A DNA stretch of 64,000 nucleotides from Sapria himalayana (GCA_029783825.1 JAREIK010010382.1:1-64000), one strand, 5' to 3'; counted from the stretch's first letter, positions 47,706 to 59,520 are shown. A program made the numbers and translations. The notes: a model not told the origin generated them from the letters alone.

Positions 47706-50281
47706 TTATACATAGCCATATGTCTAATTATATTTAATCACATGAAAAAATATATTTAACTACATATACATGTATATTTACAAGCTCTATAAACTTAATA
47801 TCCATTCATATCATTCATCTCATTCATACAAGTTTTTTTTGGATATTGTATAAATATCATTTTCTCATATATTTTAGGAACTTAAATTTAATTTTTTCAA
47901 TCTTAAATGTTTTATATTGTATTTTTATATGTGTGTATAAATCATTATGATTTAATATGTTTAGGGTTTGCATTTTTTTTTACTTAATATCATTTAACTA
48001 AAATTGATTTCTAATAAAATGTTCATTTGTTAAAATTCATTTTGTAAATTTCAAAACACATAATAATATGTTTGTGTAATAAATATTATAAAAAATTTCT
48101 AAAATATATATGTGATGTAGTTTCAATTTACAAAGATAAAACATTAAAAATAAAATTTATTTACAGAATAAAATTTGCACCTCATAATATTTAATATGTT
48201 ATATTTATTATAAATAAATACAGTTTGAAATGTATCTATTAATTAAAAAAAATATTGTAATGTATTAAATTTGAAAAATAAAATTTAAAAATAATTATTT
48301 AAAAAAACAAATTCATATATTTAATGGTAATTTATATATATTGAATAAAATAAAAAAATAATTACTTGTAGAAAAATTTACTCTTGAATTTATATGGTAA
48401 TCTATTATGTTTGAACATAATTAAAGAAATAATTGATTTTTTACAAAATAATAAAGCCATGTATTTATATGCACTACATTATATTTGTTTGAATTTTAAG
48501 GTTTCTAAAAATTTATTAATAATAATAAATAATAGGTAGAAATTTATCATAGACATTAATATTTTAATAAAAAAATTATATAGAAAAACAAAAACAATAT
48601 TATCTATTTATGAACTATATTTTAATTTTTATCATTATTGTAAAACCAAAATAATTTACAAATATGCCAACTTCATTTATTTATATGAGTATAATGATAG
48701 TTACTTTAATATAAATATTAAAAAAACAACAATTTGAATAAAATAGAAGCTTATATAATTACTTCATAATTTCATTTTACGCATTAATATGCTTCATACA
48801 CACTTACACACAAATATTTGTTTTAAATATAAAGAATTTACAATATTTTATAAATTGTGTACAATATATAATATTTTATTTAAATTAAATTTTCAAAATC
48901 AAAAAATTGTAAATACATTTACACCCACACATACACACATATATAATAGTTTCATGTGTACCTTTAAAAATATATTACGTATATAGGTATATGTGTGTGT
49001 TTGTGTAGGTTTAGAGTAGTATATGCATGCATACAAGTATATACACACTACTTTTAAAATGTAGATATATGTGTGAATATATATACAAGTACAAAAATGT
49101 TTATGCTAATATATAATGTATACTAATGTATATGGATGTATAAATGTGTGTATGTGTGTAGGGCAGTGTATATGCACATTATATTCATACATATATATGT
49201 AAATATCAACATTAATTTTGAGAAGAAAAATACTTGGGCACATAAAAATATTAACATGTTCCACAAATTCGTGAGAGCGTGAGCAAAAAGTGACATCATT
49301 GCAAGATACTACTAATATCCCATATATAACACTTTGCCTCAAAATTTGATCAGATTACTACTTACAATGATAAGGTTCATTCGATACTACATATAATGGA
49401 GTTACATTTTCATTCAATACTATAATTTGTTCAAATAAAAAATTCTATCTAATATCTTCTTCAACAACTCTTCTATCTTCTTTTTTTAGTCTTGATAAGC
49501 TATTTTTAATTTTGATTATATGTACATTTCTTACCTAATATCTTTAGTTCAAACTATTATAATAGTAAAATACATTAAATCAATCTAGGCCTGACATCTT
49601 TCTTTTCTATGAGATATTTGATTATAGAATATTTAGTATATTTTATGACTTTGGTTCACACTAAATATGATATTAATTTGCCAAGAGAAAAGATTATTGA
49701 TACAAGTTCTTTCTCTATAGTGGTGTAATTCAATTGGGCATTTTAGAATGTGTTGTTATCATAGTATATTATAACTATTTATAAATATTTTATAAATATA
49801 TAAAACTCTTCAAAATTATATTTAACTATATTTGTAACTATGTAAACTATTTTTATAACTATATTAATAACTATATATAACTATTTGTTCAACTATATAA
49901 TATTTTATAACTATATGAGTAATTCTAAATAACTATATTTTTAACATAATATATCATATGTCTAATAATATATAACTATATATAATTGTATTTTACTATA
50001 TGTATAACTATAAAAATGTTATATATAAGAATATCTTTACCTACATACATATTTATAATTATATATAAATATTTGTATGACTATGTAATACTCTATATAA
50101 TTAAATATAATTATATTAGTATATATGTATATCGATATGTATTCATATAATTAAATTTATATATTTATTTATAACTTTGTATATATTTATGTATAAATAC
50201 TTATAACTACTTGTATGAATATATCTATATATAATTATATGTATAACTATATATAACTCTATTTTTAATTATATATATTAT
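47706..50281. other. AT-rich non-coding, tandem-like TATAACTA tract at right
   Basis: No gene is recognised. The stretch 47706-49740 is AT-rich, with a CA/TA-rich portion at 48900-49190. From about 49740 to 50281 the sequence consists of TATAACTATAT and ATAACTATTTG steps, a degenerate repeat that resumes at 51219 beyond the ARF pseudogene. This shows the pseudogene was inserted into it. Confidence 0.5.
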
Positions 50282-50298
50282 AGGTATAAGAACATATA
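50282..50298 (+). repeat. Left target-site duplication of ARF retrocopy (17 bp)
   Basis: AGGTATAAGAACATATA is repeated identically at 51202-51218. The pair brackets the processed ARF copy exactly. Confidence 0.85.
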
Positions 50299-51201
50299 GA
50301 GGTTCTCCTCCCTCTCTGGTGACCATCTCTTGAGGTTTATTGATTATGTTTCTTTCTCTCATCAGATCTCTTTACTGCCATATGACAAAGGGATTGAGAT
50401 TTAGAGGAAGAAATGGGGTTTATGTTCACAAAGCTATTCAATAGGCTGTTTGCCAACAAGGAGACGAGAATTTTAATGCCAGGTCTTGATGTTGGCATTA
50501 AGACAACCATTCAGTATAAGTTGAAGCTTGGTAATATTGTCACCACAATTCCTACTATTGTCTTCAATGTAGTGATTTTTGAATACAAAAACATCAATTT
50601 CACTGTGTGGGGTATTCGGGGTCAAGACAAGATTTGCTCTTTCTGGAGGGATTACTTCCAAGATACCAAAGGTCTCATATTTGTGGTGGAGAGCAATGAT
50701 AGAGATCGAGTTGTTGAAGCCAAAGATGAGTTGCATAGGATGATAAACAAGGAAAAGCTTCGAAATGCAGTTTTGCTAGTGTTTGCCAATAAGCAAGATC
50801 TTCCCAATGTGATGAATGCAGCTAAAATTACTAACAACTAGGACTTCACTCTTTTCTCCAATGCCATTGGCACATTCAGAGCACCTGTGCTACCTATGGC
50901 GAGGGCATCTACGAGGGTCATAATTAGTTTTCCAATTACATTGCCAGCAAATCATAAACAATTTTAGCAGGAAGAGGCAAACTTTGTTGACATATCTGGA
51001 TGTGGATCTAATCTTTGCCTATTTTGCTTGAGTTTTGTTCTATTATGTGGATGACATCACTTGTTTCTAGGGTGATTCAAATTGTATTTATATTTATATA
51101 TTGGATGCCTAAAATATTAGACCGCATTTACTTTGTTCTGATATGTTACAAGCCGAACTTGTTTATTTTCTATTTTGTGTCTTTTTGCCATTAAATCCCA
51201 A
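50299..51201 (+). pseudogene. Processed ARF-family small GTPase pseudogene
   Basis: This is an intronless, cDNA-like copy of an ADP-ribosylation factor, a myristoylated GTPase of vesicle budding, with untranslated leader and trailer, between 17-bp target duplications. The ATG at 50413 opens 142 codons: [20 protein letters not shown] (Gly2 kept), TTIPTI (switch I area kept), [24 protein letters not shown], and the guanine-specificity motif FANKQDLPN. Defects: the P-loop reads GLDVGIKTT, so its final Gly is lost; the WDxGGQ motif reads WGIRGQ; there is a TAG at 50839; and the C-terminus is shifted ([16 protein letters not shown]) with another stop before FSNYIASKS. Typical ARFs have about 181 residues. 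No long poly(A) remains at the 3' end. It was probably made by LINE machinery. Confidence 0.92.
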
Positions 51202-51218
51202 AGGTATAAGAACATATA
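51202..51218 (+). repeat. Right target-site duplication of ARF retrocopy (17 bp)
   Basis: This is identical to 50282-50298 and directly follows the trailer end ATTAAATCCCAA. Confidence 0.85.
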
Positions 51219-51531
51219 ACTATAAATAATTATCTTTGATTATCTGTATAACTATAAAATATTATACATAACTATATTTAAAAATATAATTAACAACATA
51301 TATTAAATATACATTTATAAATTAGTATATAAAAATGTATTTTACCATATATATACCTATAGATAACTATATGCATACATATATAAAATTATATAAAAAT
51401 ATATATATACATACATGTATTAATATAAGAATAAATATATGTGTAACTATATGTGTAACTATATGTATAACAACATGTAACTATATTTATAATTAAATGT
51501 ATAATAACATACAACATTATGTTTTGCCCCC
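51219..51531 (-). repeat. AT-rich TATAACTA repeat, inverted relative to 60040-60380
   Basis: The reverse complement of this stretch aligns with 60040-60380. Shared landmarks are AACATTATGTTGTATGTT, TATAGTTACA, TACATATAGTTACAC, TGTATGCATATA, TAAAATACA and ATATGTTGTTAATTATAT. No coding function is seen. Confidence 0.65.
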
Positions 51532-51870
51532 ACTACTGTCGTCGCCACCACTGCCACCGCTGCCACTTCCACTACCGTTGCTGCCGCCACTATCACTACT
51601 GCTACTGCTATTGATAATAAGTTTTTACATACCTATAATAGGCTAAAACTCTACCCAAAAAGTTCGAAGGCACACAAATATTTTCACAGATATATAAAAA
51701 TAGTTATTATATACACGAACAAGAACAAACACAAATTAAAGTTGTTTGCTATACAGCTTAAAATTAAATTAAATTAAATAATTTAATATTTTTATATTAA
51801 ATTTAATAAAAATAGATACTATAAATAACAATTTTAAATTAAACAAAAAAACTTCATTTAATAACTTATT
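51532..51870 (-). repeat. Family Y unit (short triplet core plus head)
   Basis: The minus-strand triplet core is at 51532-51612, reading on + as CCACCACTGCCACCGCTGCC. The head at 51612-51765 contains, on +, ACATACCTATAATAGGCTAA, AACTCTACCCAAAAA and ACAAATTAAAGTTG, the complement of the head at 23100-23250. The core is far shorter than in the neighbouring unit. The remainder to 51870 is AT-rich. Confidence 0.7.
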
Positions 51871-52950
51871 CTAACACAATATTTTAAATAACTAAAATAA
51901 AAAAATAACAAAAATTATATTACTACTTATTAATCAATGTATCTACCGACTATGCTTAAAGTATAATCTATAAATGCATTGACATTGCTTTCTCTCCCTC
52001 TGCACCTCTGATCACCAACTTTCTGCTGTGAAAATATTGTACGAGTCATGGTGCATCATGTTTGTTGAAATATGTCTTCACTTATACAAGCTTCTTAAGT
52101 GAAACAATGAGGTACAATATCTGTATGAAATTCATACCACCAAATCAAATCAAAATAAATAAATAAAACATTATTTTGATAAATATATATTACTACAGTA
52201 AATATGTACATATATACTAGTATTTCACTTGTACATATTTATTGCAATATATGTTCATATAAACTGCAGTATTATGCATACATATATATTGAGTACATAT
52301 ATATACTCAGTATGTATGTACAAAAAATACTGTAGTATTACATGTATGTATATATTGAATATATACGTATGTATATACTACATTTGTTGTTGTTGCTGCT
52401 ACTCTTGCTGCCACTGCTACTCCTACCACTCTTGTCGCTGCCGCTGCCACTGCCCCTGTCGCTGCCACTGCCCCTGTCGCTGCCACTGCCACCACCGCTA
52501 CCATAGCCAATGCCGCTGTTGCTACTGATGCTCTTGCTACTAGTGCTGCCACTACTGATGCAGTAGCTGCCAGTGCTGCCGTTGCTGCCCCCGTAGCCAC
52601 CGTTGCTACTGCCACGCCGCTAATGTCGCTGCTACCTCTACCGCCCCCACCACCACCTCTACTGCCATCATCGCCGCAGCTGCCACTACGGCCACTACTA
52701 CCGCTGCTACCACTACTCCCGCTACTCCCATTGATGTCACCTTACCACCGCTACCACCGCTGCCACCGCCGCCTCCACCACCACTGCCCCTGCTGAAAAT
52801 AGGCTTTTACATACCTATAATAGGCTAAAACTCTACCCAAAAAATTAATATACACAAAAACATATTCACAGATATATAAAAACAAATTGTACAGACATGA
52901 ACAAACATAAATTAAAGTTGATTGTCATACAGCTTTAAAAAAAATCCAAA
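51870..52950 (-). repeat. Family Y unit, complete (head, long triplet core, tail)
   Basis: Read on the minus strand, the head is at 52797-52950, the GC-rich triplet core (GGCAGTGGCAGCGACAGGGG-like) at 52391-52797, a TATA/ATAC tract at 52190-52390, and the conserved tail at 51900-52170. The tail matches 26940-27190. Together with the unit at 51532 it forms two head-to-tail copies. The core includes a short internal repeat CTGCCACTGCCCCTGTCG at 52443-52485. Polyalanine-type frames on the minus strand are composition artefacts. Confidence 0.8.
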
Positions 52951-53289
52951 AGATGCCAAGCAATTATGTTTAGAAAGAAAGTGAAAATATAAAATGTTTT
53001 AGGAATAATAATGATAAAATAAGCTAACCATCCTTTTGATAAAACTAATATCGGTAAATATGGGACCCACGCATTGGAAGGTCCGTGGCAATGTCTGAAT
53101 GCTCTAAATCAGAATTTTTTCATGTGTCTCAGATAATATGTCCTACAATGATTCATTAATAGGTTAATGGGAAAAGCAAAGAACTAAACCAAAATAATAA
53201 AGATTGAAACCTGCAAAAAAAATATTATAATTATTTGCTACAGATAGACAAAAATAAATAACAATTTAGAAATAATCTCATACGAAATC
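52951..53289. other. Non-coding spacer at the 3' side of CACTA-2
   Basis: No gene is seen. ATGGGACCCACGCATTGGAA and GTCCGTGGCAATGTCTGAAT form a slightly GC-richer patch at 53058-53102, which may belong to the CACTA-2 3' region. No CACTA terminus was identified. Confidence 0.35.
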
Positions 53290-55104
53290 ATCCTCATAAT
53301 TTTTAGGGAATGCTAGCATCTTCTACGAGGTTTCCCAGCTGGATCTCGGAATGCTATATGTTGTGCCAATGTCGCTAACTGTGACTCCATATAGGACATC
53401 TGCTGTTGCATTACATTATTAATTCTTTTTATCTCATTGTTCATTTCTTTAATTTCTTACATTGCTTCAATCAAATTAGTATACAGCTCATCCTTCTGTA
53501 CTTTAATTTCATATATTTCTTCCTTCATATGAGATATCTGCTCATCCTTTTGTTCTTTAATTTCATATATTTTTTCCTTCAAATGAGATATATGATCATC
53601 CTTCTTTTTTATTTTGGTCTTCATAACTACAATACATTCATTTGTTTCCATTGTTTGTTGTTTGACCACCTCATCCACCATTGCTGAGACAGATGAATTT
53701 GAAGCACGACTGCTACAACAAAAGGCCACTCCCTTCCAGTTGATTCCATACACCCGCTAACTTCTCACGAACTCCTATGGTCTCCAAATAAATAGGATCA
53801 TAGTCTCTTGGTTAAAGATCCAAAGAACCTTCATATTGTTGATGAGCAGCTATCACACGTTCATCCATTAGGTCCTGAGATTAATTAGAAAAAAAAACTA
53901 TTCTAGATATACAAAAATAAAATAAATATTTTTCATTCCAAACAATTTTCAAAATATACTGTAGTATTATAAAATTTTATTAATATAACAAGTTCTTATA
54001 GCAATCATCTAAAACTTATTGTCAACAAACTGGTCATCCAATTTCTTCACATGCATCTTCCTAAAAATCTCATAAAATTTTGGATCTCGACCTAATTCTC
54101 CAGCCTAGAATATGTTTTTATTAAGTCATTAAAAAATAAATGATCAAAAAATTTAACAAAATTAATAAAACCATGCATAGGTTTGATTTAATGGACTATT
54201 AGGACAACCACTTAAGTGACTCGGGCCAGTCATCCTCGGATATAAAATCAGGCCTTTCTTTCATATTCTTCAATTTATAAACAAAATCAGAATACCATTG
54301 AGCAGCTTTGATCTTCCCTAATGACTATCTTTCTATCAAATTTGTGTGTCCACGTGCATTTATTCTATATATAGAAAAATCACATAAGAATTTTTATTAA
54401 CAACAAGAACGTAATTATTTACTGCTTGAATAATAACCAACATAATAGTTAAGTAATTTTATAATTATTTTTTAATGCTTTTGTATTGTTATTTTTAACT
54501 GAAAGTCATTAAAAGAGGACTCATGTGTCGATTCAGAAGCTTTCTTCCAGGAGAATGCTTTAGAATCAATGATTTTCTTGAAATACTTTATAATTATAGT
54601 CGAACACTTGTGATATGGAATAAAACTGTACAAATTAATAAATAACATTGAAAACAAGAAAATCATAACAATATAAAAAACCACTAATAGAAACATAAAA
54701 AAAAATTTTTCAAGTCATTTTTACATATTTGTTTTACCTCCCATCCAAGATATCAATTTGTAACTTTGCACTGACTGCAGAGGAAGACACAACATTTGAT
54801 GATGTCGTTGTTTTGTAAATGAGGAAACTATCAATGTAAAATGTGTTGTAGAAGATAGTGATGGAACAAAAGTGTGTGCAGGAAGCACAATGAGTAGTGG
54901 ACTTACATCTGCTAAAGGTGATAGTAGAGGTCTCAATGATGGTGATGGTGATAGAAATGAAGATGGTGATTGTGATGTTAAAGTCTGGATATAGTGGCTA
55001 TGACATGGTATTGATTCTGCAACATAATGTAGCATACTTGATGAATTTGATTCATTTATGTGTCCACATTGACCTCCACCATGACCACGTCCTTTAGGCA
55101 TCAT
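53290..55104 (-). pseudogene. CACTA-2 second ORF, Transposase_24-like with coiled coil (broken)
   Basis: The start is MMPKGRGHGGGQCGHINESN at 55104, followed by a Ser/Pro/Leu low-complexity segment to 54721. Exons then give KYFKKIIDSKAFSWKKASES, GHTNLIERQSLGKIKAAQWY with SDFVYKLKNMKERPDFISED (54355-54205), ELGRDPKFYEIFRKMHVKK (54110-54020), and MDERVIAAHQQYEGSL (53878 on). The last exon (53753-53457) is a strong coiled coil with a direct internal repeat: KEKIYEIKEQKDEQISHMKE, then EIYEIKVQKDEL. A stop interrupts it at about 53459, and the frame continues with MNNEIKRINNVMQQQMSYME. The RPDFISED block corresponds to PSFISES in CACTA-1. Confidence 0.75.
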
Positions 55105-55259
55105 CTACAGTACAGAATAAAACATAAAACAAACAATAGAGATATGATGAACAAGCATGCATTTGAAAATAAAACACACCGATAGATTTCAACAAATTAT
55201 AAAAAGTCTTTTATAGTTTAATATTATAATAAAATTATAATAATTTAATTATCAGCATC

Positions 55260-56050
55260 ACTGCCCTCCTCCAATGATTCTTCTGATATTTCGTCTGATT
55301 CCGATAAAAGTTTGAACTCATCTTAATATTTTAATTTTCCTTCAATTTCTATTATCTCACCATTTGAGTCACATAAATTTTTTGGATCTTAATCTACATT
55401 CACAGGCTCAATATTATTTATGTCATCTTCCTGGAATGCCGTTGCAATATCTAAGTCTGCACTTCTTTGTTGCGATGTTGGTACTTCAAATTTTGATTGT
55501 TCTTTGATTTTGCAAATCGCCCACCAATCACTCTTATCATGAGATAAACTCGAATATGTACAATAATATACTTGAGCAGCTTGAACTACCATAATAAATG
55601 GCTCATATTAATTATATATACATTTATTGTTAACATCCACTAGCTTATAATCTGAATGAATCTTTGTGCCCACATTTCGTGTAGGATCAAACCACTTGCA
55701 CTTAAATAATGCAATCCTATTATTTTAGAGTCCATGATACTCCAACTTAATAACTTCTTTGAGTTGATTATAATAATCAATCTCACTTGCACTATATCCT
55801 ATGCATTTAATGCATACACCACTATTCATATTATTTTAGAAGAACCATGCCCGATTGTGTGAAATTTATATCTATTAACAAAATACCCAGGATAGGTTGT
55901 CACATATCTAAACGGGCCTTTACTTAGATTCTTAATAAAAATATTTGAATCTCTATTTGAAGGATCAATTGCCTATGACATTAAAAAATTGATATTAACA
56001 AATAAAAGATAATAATAAATTAAATAATTCAAAATTTTAAAACTTAATAA
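55260..56050 (-). pseudogene. CACTA-2 transposase, DUF4216 and acidic tail (broken)
   Basis: On the minus strand the segment AIDPSNRDSNIFIKNLSKGP, FRYVTTYPGYFVNRYKFHTI, then after several stops VVQAAQVYYCTYSSLSHDKS and DWWAICKIKEQSKFEVP, matches DUF4216 of CACTA-1 (QQVYYCTYVSLKHD, WWAICKIK). The tail LLSESDEISEESLEEGSDAD is acidic, as in CACTA-1. Only the end of the domain, 55592-55389, is an uninterrupted frame. Confidence 0.75.
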
Positions 56051-56059
56051 TTCTTACAT

Positions 56060-56960
56060 AATTTTTGAACCAAATCACAAATTTAGTTTCTAGCATATAA
56101 TCGACATCATTGCTGAAAATTGCTGGTTGCCTATATTTTAACTGCTCAACATAATTACTGCACAAATATAAAATGAGAGAGAAAAATGTATATCAATTTT
56201 TTAATAATTCCTATTAAAAATAAAATTAAACTATGATTAAACCTACAACCATTTTGTGTATACATACTCAATGTAAGGTGCAACCTTCTCCCAATTAAGT
56301 AAAACATAGCTCGAGGTTGCTTTGTACTCTTCATCTATCATACATCTTTTAATTCCTCTTCCAAATGCACTTCTAGAGTGCTTGAAGATAGATAGTTTGT
56401 TCATAGAATCATCTTCTACCATCACATTACCTTCATCATTCCGATGCACATTTCTATTCTTTTTATTGACATGATTTTCAAAATAATAAGAACAAAATGA
56501 TGATGCTTCTTCTACTAAATATGCATTGCAAATTGAACCTTCAACTTTTACCTTATTTCTAACATTCAATTTCAACTTACGAAGATACTTAGAACCACAA
56601 TGTTTGGTTTTAATTATATTAAATTACAATATTACATTATGTAAAAATAATAAAACATTGCAAATTTTATGTATCTACCTCTCAAAAAGATACATCCACC
56701 TGTATTGCATTGGATCTCCTATCCTTGCTTCAAATGCCAAATGGACCTACAAATGCTCCATTGAGTCAAAAAAAACTTAGTGTGAATCTCCATTCAAGCT
56801 TACAAATAATAAGTGGAATGTCATTCTCCACCCTCACCATGTCATTTATTTTGATTGTCGTTGCAGTTATTTATTTTAAAAACAATGTTCTGTAAGGACC
56901 TTCCAAATACTTAGGGTAAGTAATTCACAGATACAATTGGTATTAATCTTTGCATAAATA
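56060..56960 (-). pseudogene. CACTA-2 transposase, DUF4218 with mutated intron acceptor
   Basis: On the minus strand, IQCNTGG-type reading frames lead to MQYRWMYLFER near 56690. A 90-bp intron (56589-56678) separates this from YLRKLKLNVRNKVKVEGSIC, which continues NAYLVEEASSFCSYYF and later SAFGRGIKRCMIDEEYKATS, VLLNWEKVAPYIEYVYTKW to 56243. Then comes VEQLKYRQPAIFSNDVDYML. Intron position and length equal those in CACTA-1. The acceptor dinucleotide reads AA instead of AG, so splicing would fail even if transcribed. Frames upstream of the intron are broken. Confidence 0.75.
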
Positions 56961-57149
56961 CATGACATTCATGTCTTTTCATTCCAAATAATTTAAGATT
57001 CTTCATATCCATGCATCTACCTATATTTGACATATCCATCAGAGAAATTCAATTTTTTAACACATTCACACAATATCTGTCTTGCCTTCTTATCAAGTGC
57101 GTAGCAAGCTTTAAAAAATTTTTGTGTTTCCTTATTTAGTTTCATTTTA

Positions 57150-58400
57150 GGATGCTAACAGTAATCATTCAACTCTTGTCTTGATTTTAAAGTAACTTTT
57201 ATTTTTTTGTCTACATTAAGGATAGTGTTAAAAACATTGTCGAACAATTTTTTTCAATATGCATTACATCAAAGTTATGATGAATTAAATTGGACTTCCA
57301 ATAAGGCATGTCCCAAAACATACTACGTTTCCTCCAGCCAAATAATTTGCCTATTGGCCCATTACTTCCATTGGCTTCCTTTTCAGTTACCTTCTTCAAA
57401 CCAAAACTCTGAATCTCTGCCATAATATCATCTTCTGAACAAACTGCTGGTGCAACTATCATCACAGTTTTATTTTTTCGAAATGCAGTTCTATTTCTTC
57501 GAAATGGATGATTTATAGGTAGAAAATTACGATGGTTATCAAAGCATGACTATTTACCACAAAATTTGAGGGTAAATGCATCCAAATATTTTATGCAATA
57601 TGAGCATGTGAATCGTCCTGCAGTACTCCAGCCAGGCAACATTGAATATGCAAGAAAATCACTTGCCATCCACATAAGGCCTGCCCTTATAATGAAATTT
57701 TGTTTCTTTGAAATATCATAAGTATTCATGCCAACATCTCATAAATAATTTAACTCTGTAATAAGATGCCGTAAGAAAACATCCAACATGTATTTCAGAT
57801 TTTTTGGCCTTGGAACCAATATTGACAAAAATATATATTGCTTCTTCATACACAACAATGGAGACAAGTTATAAGGTTTCATTATCACTAGCAATGTTGA
57901 ACACTATTGTCCAGATTGACCAAATGGCTAAAATCTATCAGTGTACAAACCCAATCTCACATTTCGACTTTCTACTACAAAATCTTGATGTATATAATTA
58001 AAATGCTTCAAAGTAGGTGAATTTGATGGATGACACACTACCCCATCTTCAACCTCAAGCTCAGAATGCCACCTCATATCATTTGTTGTAGCATTTGATG
58101 CATATAGTCTCTGTAATCAAGGAATTAATGGAAAATAATAAATCTTCTTAAAGATAACCTTCAATTTTTGTCACGTATCTACAACACGAGGTGCCTTCCT
58201 AAATCGAGGATGATCACAAAACATACACATAATTAAATCACCATCTCTGCCCCAATATAACATGCATCCATTTAAACCACAATCAATTTTTTCCACAGGT
58301 AGACCCATTCCTCATAGTAACTTCTTAGTGTTGTAAATGTTGTTAGTGATCAAAATTTATCATTAACAATCTTTTTCATCAGTTCTATCACCAGATCAAA
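57150..58400 (-). pseudogene. CACTA-2 transposase, Transposase_21 core (broken)
   Basis: Minus-strand reading gives GCMLYWGRDGDLIMCMFCDH, FPLIP, LQRLYASNATTNDMRWHSEL (Trp kept, unlike CACTA-1), FNYIHQDFVVESRNVRLGLY, NLSPLLCMKKQYIFLSILVP, GLMWMASDFLAYSMLPGWST, FLPINHPFRRNRTAFRKNKT, SEDDIMAEIQSFGLKKV, WRKRSMFWDMPYWKSNLIHH and the signature NFDVMHIEKN near 57255. Several stops and frameshifts lie between blocks. No insertion interrupts LQRLYASNATT, which is the position of the candidate solo LTR in CACTA-1. Confidence 0.82.
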
Positions 58401-58439
58401 TAATTTCTCAGACATATAATTTTTATGACTTAATGCTCA

Positions 58440-58945
58440 TTATTCAAGCCACAAGTGATAATTACAAATGTGTTTTACAACAAGGCCACAACTTTTTATC
58501 TGCAGCTTTAAGCATTTCAAAAATTTCTGAGCTTCAGGATTAGGTGGTTCATCCATGTAATCCATATTGAAGTCAGCACCAGCAGCTTCCGTGATCATTC
58601 TATGGTATGTGGTTGATGATTCTTCACCACAAGCAAATGATTCAATACCCTCAATTTGGTCAATATTCAGAGCCATTGTACTTTCCCCATGATAAATCCA
58701 AACAAAATAATTTGGCACAGTCATATTTAGCCAAATGATATCTTATAGTGTTTTCATCACGAAAAGGGATATTTTGATAATTGTGATGATTACATGGAGA
58801 CTTAATTTTTTCTCCATCCATTAATCTCGATTGAGTACATGCAAAATTTATGAATGTTTCAAGCCCAGTCAAAAAATATTTATTCAAAAGTCCATTAATA
58901 ACCCTTCTGTACATACACTGATGATTTGATCTCATTTTGCCCTAT
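58440..58945 (-). pseudogene. CACTA-2 transposase, transposase-associated domain (broken)
   Basis: On the minus strand the frame from 58935 reads MRSNHQCMYRRVINGLLNKY, then FINFACTQSRLMDGEKIKSP, CNHHNYQN and RYHLAKYDCAKLF. The overlapping frame from 58724 continues VPNYFVWIYHGESTMALNID and ends with SFACGEESSTTYHRMITEAA. The Cys-rich motif is partly lost (SPCNHHNYQN against CPCxxCxN). One frameshift near 58720 separates the halves. The likely start is the ATG at 58933-58935. Confidence 0.8.
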
Positions 58946-59209
58946 TTTATTTACAAAAAATAATGCCCAATCATTATTTTGAATAAAAGATTCTATTACT
59001 TCAAAATATACGAATAATTAAATAAAATTACTTACAAATGAATTTTTAAAAATTAAATATTATGAATATCGAGTCAAAGCATTTGCAGAATCTACATAAT
59101 AGATAAAATAATTTTTAGCACGATAAAGATTAATAAATATCATAGATATACTAAATAAAGGGTGCAAAATGTGATAATACACAAGAAAGAAAATCAAAAA
59201 AGAAAGACA
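58946..59209. other. Non-coding spacer right of CACTA-2
   Basis: This is AT-rich, with no features beyond short A/T runs. It would contain the CACTA-2 5' end, but no terminal repeat was recognised. Confidence 0.35.
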
Positions 59210-59520
59210 TTTAATGTTTGAAGGAGAAGAGGGAGAGAGAGTGTGAGTGAAAAAGATAAGTTGGGGAGAGAGAGGGGCAGAGAAATGGGGAGACGGGGAG
59301 AGAGAGGAGGGAGAGAGAGTGGGAGAGAAATGATGAAAGGGAGAGAGGTGAACAGAGGGGGGGAAAGAGGGAGAGAGAGAGAGGGGGGTGGAAAGAGAGA
59401 GAACAAGCTAAAAGAAGAGAGAGAAAAATTAACAATAGAGAGAGTGTGACATATAATGAAAAAGAGGAAGAGAATGAGAAAGAATTATAGAGGGAAAGAG
59501 AGACACATAGAGAGTGTTGT
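59210..59520. repeat. GA-rich low-complexity tract
   Basis: This is a dense purine tract of GGGAGAGAGA, AGAGAGAGGGG and AAAGAGGAAGAG units on the + strand. It could form a triplex. Leu/Pro/Ser-rich frames on the minus strand reflect the CTCTC complement only. Confidence 0.85.

Larger units (their letters stand above)
53290..58945 (-). mobile_element. CACTA-2: degenerate En/Spm-type DNA transposon, inverted
   Basis: This element has the same gene order as CACTA-1 but on the minus strand: transposase-associated domain at the right end, then Transposase_21, DUF4218, DUF4216 and the Transposase_24-like ORF to the left. Conserved introns and domain blocks show common ancestry with CACTA-1, but sequence divergence is high. 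Many stops make it inactive. It has no insert at the place where CACTA-1 carries the 524-bp element, which supports that insert being a later event. Confidence 0.85.

Noticed and set aside
50413..50841. Functional ARF GTPase gene
   Set aside because: The P-loop glycine and the WDxGGQ motif are lost, there is a premature stop and a shifted C-terminus, and target duplications show it is a retrocopy.
52229..52615. Cys/His/Arg-rich (+) and Ala-rich (-) frames
   Set aside because: They cover the triplet core of a family Y unit and reflect composition only.
59194..59449. Pro/Leu/Ser-rich (-) and Glu/Arg-rich (+) frames
   Set aside because: They are translations of a GA/TC low-complexity tract.
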